Assembly: GCA_963744575.1 (NCBI GenBank)
Contig: CAVUUF010000001.1
Span: 62,001 to 126,000, forward strand
DNA: 64,000 bases
Direction of reading: 5' to 3'
Source of the DNA: Palsa-504 sp963744575
Lineage (GTDB): Bacteria > Actinomycetota > Actinomycetes > Streptosporangiales > Streptosporangiaceae
Shown: piece by piece, positions 1 through 7,125 of the stretch
Layout: each line of letters begins with the position of its first letter
How positions within the stretch are numbered: the stretch's first letter is position 1
Notes under the pieces: model-generated
Seen by the model: the letters and a program-made list of their open reading frames with translations, nothing else
The model's database searches: none
Told to the model about the DNA's origin: nothing
Translations under genes and position numbers: made by a program

Positions 1-378
1 GCCGAGGCCCGCCAGTTCGCGGACGACGCGGATCATCTCGTTCGGGTCGAAGGGCTTGGTGAGGTAGGCGTCGGCGCCCACCCGGATGCCGCGGGTCTTG
101 TCGTCCTCCTGGGCCCGGGCGCTGACCAGCACCACCTTGATGTGCGCGGTCTCCGGCGACCTGCGCAGCTGGACCGCCGTCTCCCAGCCGTCGAGCCGCG
201 GCATCATCACGTCCAGCGTGATGACGTCCGGGTCGATGTCCGTCACCTTGTCCAGGCAATCCTGCCCGTCCACCGCCGTCTGGACGTCGAAGCCCTCGAG
301 CTGGAGGTTGACCGCGATAAGCCGCCTGATCACCTCGTCGTCGTCGACGACGAGCACCCGTCCAAGTACCTGCGTCAC
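1..378 (-). CDS. Response regulator receiver protein, partial (3' end outside window)
   Basis: The reverse strand encodes a CheY-like receiver domain that runs off the left edge. The phosphorylation pocket is readable: an early VLVVDDDE acidic pair, the phospho-acceptor Asp in TLDVMMPRLDG, a conserved Ser in VLVSAR and the Lys in YLTKPF. The start is taken as GTG at 378 because a GCGGGAG stretch abuts it; a GTG 18 bases further in (VLVVDDD) is possible. Only the receiver domain is visible, so any output domain cannot be judged. It would receive phosphate from a histidine kinase and act in the cytoplasm; the partner kinase is not in the window. It is divergent from the neighbouring tRNA and probably belongs to the chromosomal backbone left of the island. 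Confidence 0.85.
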   Translation of the reverse strand, partial: MTQVLGRVLVVDDDEVIRRLIAVNLQLEGFDVQTAVDGQDCLDKVTDIDPDVITLDVMMPRLDGWETAVQLRRSPETAHIKVVLVSARAQEDDKTRGIRVGADAYLTKPFDPNEMIRVVRELAGLG

Positions 379-463
379 TCCCGCGAGGGTAGCGTCTTCC
401 GGCGGATGATGGCGCCGTGTCCGGTCAGGGCTTGTTCACTGGTACTCTTTCCCAAGTCGCGTA

Positions 464-535
464 GCCCCCATAGCTCAGGGGAGAGAGCAACGGCCTCCGG
501 AGCCGTGAGCGCAGGTTCGAATCCTGCTGGGGGCG
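464..535 (+). tRNA. tRNA-Arg (anticodon CCG)
   Basis: A complete cloverleaf can be drawn by eye. The acceptor stem pairs GCCCCCA with TGGGGGC. The D-arm includes GCTC/GAGC. The anticodon stem ACGGC/GCCGT encloses loop CTCCGGA, giving anticodon CCG for the arginine codon CGG. The T-arm is GCAGG-TTCGAAT-CCTGC. The 3' CCA is not encoded. Its 3' half doubles as the apparent integration site of the adjacent serine recombinase. Confidence 0.95.
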
Positions 536-2394
536 CTACACAAACCATCACCATTACGGGCCGGTTTTGCTGCCGGTGGGACGGGTACCGGCGCGGCTGC
601 CATCACGTCCTGGCTGGTGCGGGAGACCGCGTCGATCGTCTCGCCGGTCAGGGTGATGCTGCATCTGGCGATGCGAGTTGCGGGGTCGTAGCGGATTTCG
701 AGCCGGAGTGCTTCGAACAGCCGGCGGGATGTCGCGTCGGGCATGCCGTCGAGGTCGACTGCCGCGACTGGCAGGTGGTCGAGCAGAACGGGGTTAAGGG
801 CCTGGTGGGCATGTTCCTCGGCTGCGGCGAGCTGGCGTTCCAGGCCGGTCCGGTGGGCGCGCAGTTCGGCGCGGCGTTCTTTGACGTCGCGGATGAAGTC
901 TTGGTCGAGGTCGTCAATGAGTTCTAGGTTGCGGATCAGGCGCCTGCTCTTGGCGTCGGTGTCGGCGATGGCGCGGCGCAGGGCCTCGGCCTTGCTGGCT
1001 TGCTCGTGCCGCGCGGCCTGGCTGACGGCCTCCTGGTCGGTGTCCAGCAGCGTGTGGCGGTAGGGGCCGAAGACCTTGCAGGATAGGAACCGAGCCAGCC
1101 CGTCGAGGAGGTGGTCTTCGCGGACGCGGAGGATGACCGGATGGCCGTCGGGCCGCCATGCCTTCTTGGGCGCGCAGGCGTACCAGGTGGTCTGGCGTTT
1201 GCTGTTGCCGAACATGCGTCGCCCGCACAGGTCGCAGAACAGGTAGCTGCGCAGCGGGTAGACCCGCCGGGCCTGGGGGTCTGGGCTGAGCCCGGCCGCG
1301 GTGCGGGATCGTTCGCGGCGGATGGCGACGTCTTGCGCCTGGACGAAGGTCTCCAGGTCCACCAGTGCCTCGTGGACGGGTTCGGGTGACCAGACCCACT
1401 CGGTGACCGGGTTCATCCGGTTCTTGCCGGCGCCTTTGCGGGCGCGCCTGTTCCATACCATGTGCCCGGTGTGCTTGGGGTTGGTCAGGACTTCCCGGAC
1501 GTTGGAGTAGGTCCAGCGGCCGACTGCGGTGCCGGGGTCGACCGGCACGGGCGGGGGGTTGGTTTCCAGGTCTTCGTTGAGCCGGTCGGCGATCGCCTGG
1601 TAGCCGAGCCGCTCGGTGACGCGCCAGTGGAACATCGTGCGGACGACTGGTCCTTCGGCGGGGTGGGCTTCCAGGCGTGTCTTCTTCATCCCTTTGGCAC
1701 GCTTGGCGGGCACTGGATGGGGCACGCGGCGGGCGCGGTAGCCGTAGCAGGGCTTGCCGATGTTGAATCCGGCCTCGGTGTGGATCTCGAATCCGCCCCA
1801 GGACTTCTCCAGGATCTCCAGGACGTACCACTCGGCTACGCCTTGCTTGACCCGGCGGGTGAGCACCTGGGTGGCGGTCTTGGCTTTCCGGCCGTTCGCG
1901 CGGGGCAGGACGGGCTCGTCGGCGGCGATCAGCTGCACCCCGGCTTGCTCCAGGCGGTGCTCGATCTCGGTCGCGATGTAGGTGCGGCGCGCGATCCTGT
2001 CGATCGACTCGCAGATCACGATGTCGAACCGGCGGTCGGGCCGCTCGGCTTCGGCTAGCAGGTCGGCGATCCCGCCATCGCGGGGGATCGGGATGTGGAA
2101 CTGCTCGTGGGCGTGCCCGCGCCCCCGGTCGGCCAGATCCTTGCGGCCGGACTCGACGTCGTAGAAGTGGGCGACGATCACCGTGTCCTCGGGCAGCGCG
2201 TCCTGGCTGGCGCGTAGCTGGCGAGGCAGCGACAGGGTGGGATCCTGCTGGTCATAGGTCGAGGTCCGGCCGGCGAAGGCAGCGCGAATGGCCGCGGGCA
2301 CGTGCGGGCTGTCGTCGGCTGGTCTGCGGACTGCTGAGGGCCGGTCTAGGCGGCGCGATCCTGACCAGTCCCGGATTGCCTTCGGGCTATCCAT
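475..2394 (-). CDS. Large serine recombinase (site-specific integrase)
   Basis: This 639-residue protein has the usual order for large serine integrases: an N-terminal resolvase catalytic domain (about 35-180), a Recombinase domain (about 205-310), a zinc-ribbon domain (CDLCGRRMFGN with a later paired Cys, about 370-395) and a coiled-coil-rich C-terminal half. The likely nucleophile is Ser45 in AGRTSTYDQQ, and the IVCESIDRIARR helix motif is present. The final 20 or so codons are antisense tRNA-Arg sequence (ending RTCAHGSGGRCSLP), so the native C-terminus is set by the integration site. The start overlaps the small upstream gene by 49 bases, which suggests translational coupling. It would catalyse integration and excision of the island. 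Confidence 0.9.
   Translation of the reverse strand: MDSPKAIRDWSGSRRLDRPSAVRRPADDSPHVPAAIRAAFAGRTSTYDQQDPTLSLPRQLRASQDALPEDTVIVAHFYDVESGRKDLADRGRGHAHEQFHIPIPRDGGIADLLAEAERPDRRFDIVICESIDRIARRTYIATEIEHRLEQAGVQLIAADEPVLPRANGRKAKTATQVLTRRVKQGVAEWYVLEILEKSWGGFEIHTEAGFNIGKPCYGYRARRVPHPVPAKRAKGMKKTRLEAHPAEGPVVRTMFHWRVTERLGYQAIADRLNEDLETNPPPVPVDPGTAVGRWTYSNVREVLTNPKHTGHMVWNRRARKGAGKNRMNPVTEWVWSPEPVHEALVDLETFVQAQDVAIRRERSRTAAGLSPDPQARRVYPLRSYLFCDLCGRRMFGNSKRQTTWYACAPKKAWRPDGHPVILRVREDHLLDGLARFLSCKVFGPYRHTLLDTDQEAVSQAARHEQASKAEALRRAIADTDAKSRRLIRNLELIDDLDQDFIRDVKERRAELRAHRTGLERQLAAAEEHAHQALNPVLLDHLPVAAVDLDGMPDATSRRLFEALRLEIRYDPATRIARCSITLTGETIDAVSRTSQDVMAAAPVPVPPAAKPARNGDGLCSAPSRIRTCAHGSGGRCSLP
526..537. 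other. Candidate attL core (tRNA-Arg 3' end)
   Basis: The 12 bases GCTGGGGGCGCT at the 3' end of tRNA-Arg recur exactly at 24322-24333, where the accessory gene content ends. The integrase gene lies immediately inside this copy. Direct repeats of a tRNA 3' end with an integrase next to one copy are the classic signature of an integrated element. The repeat is short, so chance is not excluded. Confidence 0.5.
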
Positions 2395-2546
2395 CTGATC
2401 ACCTCCCGGATGGCCGCTGCCTGCTCCCTGGCTAGCCGCTGTCCCTCGATGCCGTCGGCTCTGCGGATCTCGAAGATCATTTCCGGCGGGTCTGCGGGTT
2501 CGGGTTGCCCGCGACGCGAATCATGGCGGCTGGCGTCATCGATCAC
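2346..2546 (-). CDS. Small protein in recombinase operon (unknown function)
   Basis: This 66-residue, charged, probably helical protein has no family I recognise. It overlaps the upstream resolvase-like gene by 4 bases (ATGA) and the downstream recombinase start by 49 bases, so the three genes almost certainly form one transcript. Its central part (LAREQAAAIREVIRWIARRQ) looks like an amphipathic helix. An accessory role such as directionality control or recombinase assembly is only inference from position. Its small size leaves some chance that it is not translated. Confidence 0.6.
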   Translation of the reverse strand: MIDDASRHDSRRGQPEPADPPEMIFEIRRADGIEGQRLAREQAAAIREVIRWIARRQSGTGQDRAA

Positions 2547-3184
2547 CGGGCCGGCCTCCGCCTGCTACGGCCGACGGTGCCGTGCGGTATCAGGGCCAAG
2601 CCAGGGCTGGTGATCCCCATGAGGCGTTCCAACTCGTCTGCAGGCACTGGCTCGTGCGGGAAAACGTCGGCGAGAAGAAGCCTCACGCCGTGCCGCGCGG
2701 GCAGGTGCAGGCGTGCTCGCAGCTCAGCAGGACGTCGCGCGATCCTGTCGGGTGACTCGCACACGATCATCGTGAGGGGGTGATCTGCGCTGGTGATCTC
2801 CGCGGCGAGATCGCTCCATCCGCCGTCGCGGATAGCCAGCGGCTCAAGCCGGCGCACCATCTGGGTCAGGGCGTGGCTCACCCCGCCTGCCGCATCGTAG
2901 AAGACCCTGGTGATCACGGCGTGTCCGACGGCGTCCCGGCACTGGCGGAACTGCCGGGCCAGGACCACAGCGGCGTCCGCACCGACAGCATTGGTGCGGC
3001 CGTAGTAGGCGGTGCGAACCGGTCGTGTTCGCGGATGTCCGCCGTCCCGCCCTCGCATGACGATGCTGGCCAGGGCCTCGCCGGGATAGCGGCTCTCTGC
3101 CAGAAGCGATCCGTACGAGCCTTGCTGGACCTGGGCTGGCAGGGCGAGGCAGCCGGTTGCATCCTCGGGGGTGCCTGCAGCCAT
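2543..3184 (-). CDS. Resolvase-like protein lacking the catalytic serine
   Basis: This 213-residue protein resembles the N-terminal catalytic domain of serine recombinases: RTAYYGRTN, a VITRVFYDAAGG strand, and IVCESPDRIARRPAELR, which closely matches the IVCESIDRIARR motif of the downstream recombinase. At the nucleophile position it has Asn65 (GRTN) where the active enzyme has Ser (GRTS), so it is probably catalytically dead. The chosen ATG at 3184 has a good GGAGG ribosome site 5 bases upstream; an upstream in-frame start at 3217 is less likely. It begins the operon that overlaps the small protein and the integrase. A regulatory or hetero-oligomerising partner of the integrase is plausible but unproven. 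Confidence 0.75.
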   Translation of the reverse strand: MAAGTPEDATGCLALPAQVQQGSYGSLLAESRYPGEALASIVMRGRDGGHPRTRPVRTAYYGRTNAVGADAAVVLARQFRQCRDAVGHAVITRVFYDAAGGVSHALTQMVRRLEPLAIRDGGWSDLAAEITSADHPLTMIVCESPDRIARRPAELRARLHLPARHGVRLLLADVFPHEPVPADELERLMGITSPGLALIPHGTVGRSRRRPAR

Positions 3185-3470
3185 GTGGTCCTCCATTATC
3201 CGGTGACGTGAGTTCACCTCGCTGCCTCCGCTTGCGGACGTGCATCAATGACCCGGGGAGCCGGTGCGGCCGAAGCGAGAGCATGACCGTGATCCCGGGC
3301 GGTGGCCGACGGCGCGGGCCTGCCGCCTGGTCCGCCGCTGGCCAGCCGGGCGGACGGGCAGGTCCGGCTGGCCTGCCGCCCGGGACCGGCAGCATCCACG
3401 CTCGACTCGACGCGGGCCGTCAAGTCCGGCCCCGGCCCGGCCGCCGCCGGGCTGGGGGCGGTGCCAAGGG

Positions 3471-4421
3471 TCACGCGGCCCGCTGCCCCTCCCCGCCGAC
3501 AACGTACGCGGACGGCGGATCGGGCAACTGACGCCTGGGTTCCCGCTGCGGAGCCTTGAGGTCGCGCGAACTGCCGGGAAAGCCGGGGGCGCGGAAGATG
3601 AGCACGTCCTCGTGCGCGATCAGGTGCCAGGGCTTGCCGCGGGCGCGGGCCTCGCGCAGGTTCCTCAGCTGGAAGAACGACGGCCGGGGGACCAGCGTGC
3701 TGGCGCGCAGTCCGGCGAGCAGCGCGACGCACCGCTCGACCGGGATCAGCCCGGCGGCGGCCCCGGTGGCGAGCACCGCGCCGGGGAAGTCGACCAGTTC
3801 GCCGCGCTGCCGCCAAGGCCGGGTGGTGATCACGGCGATGCCGCCGGGCCGCAGCAGCGTCCTGGCCCCCGCGAGGATCTCGGCCAGGCCGTCGAGCAGG
3901 TCATCCAGGCGGCGGCTGGCCAGGTTAGCCGGGTCGTTGCTGTAAGTGTTGTCCCACTTGGTGACCTTGCCGCCGCCAGTACGGGCTTCGGCCTTGACCT
4001 GGCCGTGGATGCTCGGCCCGTACGGCGGGGAGGTGACGATCAGGGCCGCGGTCCCGGCCGTGCCGGGCGACAGCAGCCCGCGCAGCTGGCGGGCATCCCC
4101 GCGGATCACCTCGGCGTTGCCGGAGGCGCCGTGGCGGCGGGCGTAGCCGATGTTGGCGGCGGCCAGCCGCGCCCACCGGGCCTCGTACTCGACACCCAGC
4201 CCGTCGCGGCCGAGGTAGGCGGCCTCGACCAGGGTGGTGCCGATGCCGCACATCGGGTCGGCGACCAGGTCGCCGGGGGCGGTGTAGCGGGTGATGGCGG
4301 TGGCGACGATGGCGGGCAGCATCTTGCCCTGTGCCGCTCGAATAATCGACTGAGCGGCTGACCTGCGTCTTTCGCCAGCAGCCCGGACGCGGTGATGGTT
4401 GGCTGGCCGGATGCTGTTCAA
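3471..4421 (-). CDS. DNA methyltransferase (N6-Ade/N4-Cyt type), 5' end replaced by an IS
   Basis: The S-adenosylmethionine motif DPMCGIGTTLVEA lies at residues 55-67 and the catalytic TSPPYG motif at 130-135, identifying an amino-methyltransferase. Similar enzymes start well before the GKMLPAI segment. Here the first 30 or so residues are encoded by the left end of an insertion sequence (boundary near 4328), so the native N-terminus is lost and the TTG at 4421 is inside the IS. The reading frame stays open across the junction, so a chimeric protein may still be made; if the missing region is essential this is a pseudogene. No restriction endonuclease is visible nearby, so it would be an orphan methylase. 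Confidence 0.7.
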   Translation of the reverse strand: MNSIRPANHHRVRAAGERRRSAAQSIIRAAQGKMLPAIVATAITRYTAPGDLVADPMCGIGTTLVEAAYLGRDGLGVEYEARWARLAAANIGYARRHGASGNAEVIRGDARQLRGLLSPGTAGTAALIVTSPPYGPSIHGQVKAEARTGGGKVTKWDNTYSNDPANLASRRLDDLLDGLAEILAGARTLLRPGGIAVITTRPWRQRGELVDFPGAVLATGAAAGLIPVERCVALLAGLRASTLVPRPSFFQLRNLREARARGKPWHLIAHEDVLIFRAPGFPGSSRDLKAPQREPRRQLPDPPSAYVVGGEGQRAA

Positions 4422-5547
4422 GATCGTCTACCTGCTAGTTCGCCGGATACTGGGCCTCGCTGTCCTGATATCCCGCAGCGACCTGGCGAAGGATGCCGAG
4501 CTGCTCGTGCTCCGCCACGAGAACGCGGTGCTGCGCCGCCACGCTGGCCGGGTCCGGTACGGGCCGGCTGACCGGCTGTGGCTCGCCGCGCTGGCACGGC
4601 TCATACCCCGCAGGCGCTGGGCCGCCATCTTCCCGATTACGCCAGCGACGCTGCTGGCCTGGCACCGCAGGCTGGTCGCGGGCAAATACGAGACGAGCAA
4701 GCGGCGCACGCCCGGCCGCCCGCCGACAGGACCGGGCATCACCCGCCTCGTCGTCCGCCTGGCGAAAGAGAATCCACTGTGGGGACACCGCCGCATCCAC
4801 GGCGAGCTCACCAAGCTCGGCGTGATGGTCGCCCCGTCCACTGTCTGGGAGATCCTGCATGCTGCGGGCATCGATCCAGCGCCGCGCCGCTCGGGCCCGA
4901 CCTGGCGGCAGTTCCTGCACGCCCAGGCTGCCGGGATCCTCGCGGTCGACTTCCTGCACGCGGACACCGTGCTGCGCAAGAGACTGTATGTCCTGGTGTT
5001 CATCGAGCTCGGCACCCGCCGGATGCACCTCGGTGGCGTTACCGCGAACCCCACGGGCGAGTGGACCGTGCAGCAGGCCCGCAACCTGGCCCTCGGCCTC
5101 GACGAGCGGTTCGCAGACATCAAGTTCTTGATTCGTGACCGCGGATCGAACTTCACCTGCGCCTTTGACGCCGTATTCCAGGCCACCGGTGCCAGGATTC
5201 TGCGTACCGCTGTCCAGGCTCCGCGGATGAACGCGATCTGCGAGCGCCTCGTCGGCACCCTGCGCCGAGAACTCCTCGACCGGATGCTGATCCTCGGCGA
5301 GCGGCATCTGCACGCCGTCCTGGCCGAGTACCAGGCGCACTACAACACGGCCCGGCCGCACCAGGGCATCGCCCAGCGCGTCCCCACGGCGAACCTGACG
5401 CTCCTCGCGCCACCGTGACCGGCATAGACACACAGCAGATCCGCCGGAAACCTGTCCTGGGCGGACTGATCAACGAATACACGCACGCCGCCTGACGCAG
5501 GAAGACCTGCAGGTCACCTGCCCAATCCTGTTTTCGAGCGGGACAGG
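4328..5547 (+). mobile_element. Insertion sequence with integrase-core transposase, about 1.22 kb
   Basis: The ends are inverted repeats: CCTGTGCCGCTCGAA at 4328-4342 pairs with the reverse complement of 5533-5547 (CCTGTCCCGCTCGAA), 14 of 15 matching. The left end coincides with loss of homology in the methyltransferase, as expected for an insertion. A single full-length DDE transposase lies inside. No obvious target duplication is visible, and the rest of the methyltransferase 5' end is not found at the right end, so the insertion was followed by deletion or rearrangement. Confidence 0.75.
4411..5418 (+). CDS. DDE transposase with integrase core (IS3/IS481-like group)
   Basis: This protein of about 335 residues has an N-terminal DNA-binding region (DLAKDAELLVLRHENAVLRR), an HTH_21-like KENPLWGHRRIHGEL motif and an rve integrase core. 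The catalytic triad is readable as Asp in ILAVDFLHAD, Asp in LIRDRGSNF and Glu in ICERLVGTLRREL, so the enzyme appears intact. The start is ATG at 4411 (in-frame TTG at 4399 also possible). The C-terminus YNTARPHQGI is typical of the family. A related but internally deleted copy lies at 6083-6850. Confidence 0.9.
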   Translation: MLFKIVYLLVRRILGLAVLISRSDLAKDAELLVLRHENAVLRRHAGRVRYGPADRLWLAALARLIPRRRWAAIFPITPATLLAWHRRLVAGKYETSKRRTPGRPPTGPGITRLVVRLAKENPLWGHRRIHGELTKLGVMVAPSTVWEILHAAGIDPAPRRSGPTWRQFLHAQAAGILAVDFLHADTVLRKRLYVLVFIELGTRRMHLGGVTANPTGEWTVQQARNLALGLDERFADIKFLIRDRGSNFTCAFDAVFQATGARILRTAVQAPRMNAICERLVGTLRRELLDRMLILGERHLHAVLAEYQAHYNTARPHQGIAQRVPTANLTLLAPP

Positions 5548-6057
5548 AGAGGGGCGGCGCTCCAGGACCACGGCCGGGCGGGACCTGGCCTACGCGCTAC
5601 CGGCGTGCCCCGAGATACCCCCGGACCGCCATCAACAGCCAACGGTCGCCACCAGCAGCAACCTGTGAACCTGAAGCTAGCGCAGGCCTTGAAGCCCGCA
5701 AGTAACGCACGTGACACGCTCGTAATGCGTAGCTCTGCCGCGCCGCTTCCGGCCCTCGGGCCTGGTGGCCCTGCGGTCCGGGTCGGCTTGCCACCGGACG
5801 ATCTAGACTCAGCTGACAGCAACGGTGACAGCAACGTCGGCAGCCAGCTCCCACCACCGACACACGACAACATCCAGCCACGCTCGGGCCTGATCACCCG
5901 AACAGGCAGTCCGCTACGCCCGAAAAGCAGACGGTCGGGGATTAGCGCCGTTCCGCCGCGACTGTAGCCAAGACTGTAGCCAAGCCGCTGGACGGCACCC
6001 GACGCATGTGGACAACTCTGGAATATCGGCCCAGCCTACGACCAGTGACGGACGGCC
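5548..6057. other. Non-coding or decayed DNA between two insertion sequences
   Basis: I see no supported gene here. Open frames on both strands are short, low in complexity and match no family I know. A 12-base unit (GACTGTAGCCAA) is tandemly duplicated near 5959-5983. The segment is most likely debris between two IS insertions. Confidence 0.5.
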
Positions 6058-6903
6058 TGTGGGTGCCGGAAACGCTGTCATCTTATGCAACCTGGGCGTA
6101 TTCACGGATCAGGCCGCCGAGCCGGTCCCGCCGAAGAACCCGGATATTCGCGCCTATTGCGGGCGGATGTGAGCGTCCAGCGGGCGGGTTCTGCTGCAGC
6201 GTCTGATGCGGCCGATGAGAGTTGTAGTGATCGACATGGAAGAAGTCGACAGCGAGGATCGTCGCGGCCTGACCGGCCAGGAACGCCCGCCAGGTCTGCC
6301 CTGCTCGTCTGGGCGCGGGATCGATGCCCGCGTCCTTGAGGATCTGCCACACCGTCGACGGAGCGACTGTATACCCCAGGCCGGTCAGCTCGCCGTGGAT
6401 GCGCCGGTACCCCCAGGACGGGTTATCGCGGGCCATCTCCAGCACCAGCGCTCGTACGGCCAGCCCGGTCCTGGGCCGTCCCGGAGCACGGCGAGGATAG
6501 GTCCACTGCCGCCGTATCAGGCTGGCGTGCCAGCGCAGCAGGGTGCGCGGGGAGATGACCAGGCGCAGGTGACGGAGCTGGCCGCGGGGCAGCAGCCGGG
6601 CCAGCGCGGACAAGACCGCCCGGTCAGCCCACGACAGCGGCGGGGTTTTGACCTGGCGCTGGAGCACGGCGACCTGATGGCGCAAGATCAAGATCTCGGC
6701 GTCCTTGGCGCGGTCAGACCGGGCAAGCAAGGCGAGCCAGCCGAACATGCGCAGCACCGCCAGATAAGCGAACCGTAGCATCACGGGTACTGACAGTGCC
6801 TCAGTGCGTGGCCCTCCCGCAGCCAGATACCTAACTCGAGCGTTCATCACCTCGACAGAGAACGACTAGGTCAGCGGCTGTGACAGGGTTATAGGCACCC
6901 ACA
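6058..6903 (-). mobile_element. Internally deleted insertion sequence, about 0.85 kb
   Basis: Terminal inverted repeats are clear: TGTGGGTGCCGGAAACGCTGTCA at 6058-6080 pairs with the reverse complement of 6881-6903, 19 of 23 matching, with the outer ten bases identical. The transposase inside is missing its central catalytic part. Both ends remain, so it could be mobilised in trans like a MITE, but it cannot move by itself. Confidence 0.7.
6083..6850 (-). pseudogene. Transposase with in-frame internal deletion
   Basis: The N-terminal half is a normal integrase-core transposase (AKDAEILILRHQVAVLQRQ; NPSWGYRRIHGELTGLGY; first catalytic Asp in ILAVDFFHVD). Immediately after that Asp the sequence jumps to the C-terminal family motif HYNSHRPHQTL. 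By comparison with the intact relative at 4411-5418, roughly 110-130 residues carrying the second Asp and the catalytic Glu are gone. The frame is kept, so it is an internal deletion rather than a frameshift. The protein cannot be catalytically active. Confidence 0.85.
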
Positions 6904-7011
6904 CCACAAGCCGAAGATCATGGCACGCCAGCCCGAACCATACCTGCCCGCCAGGCACCGTTCGCGGGCCCGAGCCGACAGCGCCCGCAAAGCATCTGCC
7001 CAGGTGGCGCA

Positions 7012-7028
7012 GGTTTTCGGCACCCACA
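7012..7028. repeat. Extra copy of the IS end sequence
   Basis: The bases GGTTTTCGGCACCCACA resemble the right terminal repeat of the neighbouring IS (GGTTATAGGCACCCACA at 6887-6903), 14 of 17 matching. In reverse complement they match its left end (TGTGGGTGCCG-AAAC) even better. This suggests a second nested IS end, or a remnant of an earlier insertion, directly upstream of the caspase/STAND gene. Confidence 0.45.
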
Positions 7029-7125
7029 AGCGGTTTGCGGCTCGATCGCAACGATGAGCACTCCCTCGTCCAATCCGTTGATAACGTAACTAAGCAGATG
7101 ATGCTGGCCGCACAGGAAGTGCTGT

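Noticed and set aside
3264..4361. Long plus-strand open frame across the methyltransferase
   Set aside because: It is antisense to a gene with clear SAM and TSPPYG motifs. Its product is low-complexity Arg/Gly/Pro with no family resemblance, typical of a high-GC shadow frame.
5605..5967. 120-codon plus-strand frame between the two IS copies
   Set aside because: No family resemblance, no ribosome site, and overlapping frames on the opposite strand of similar length.
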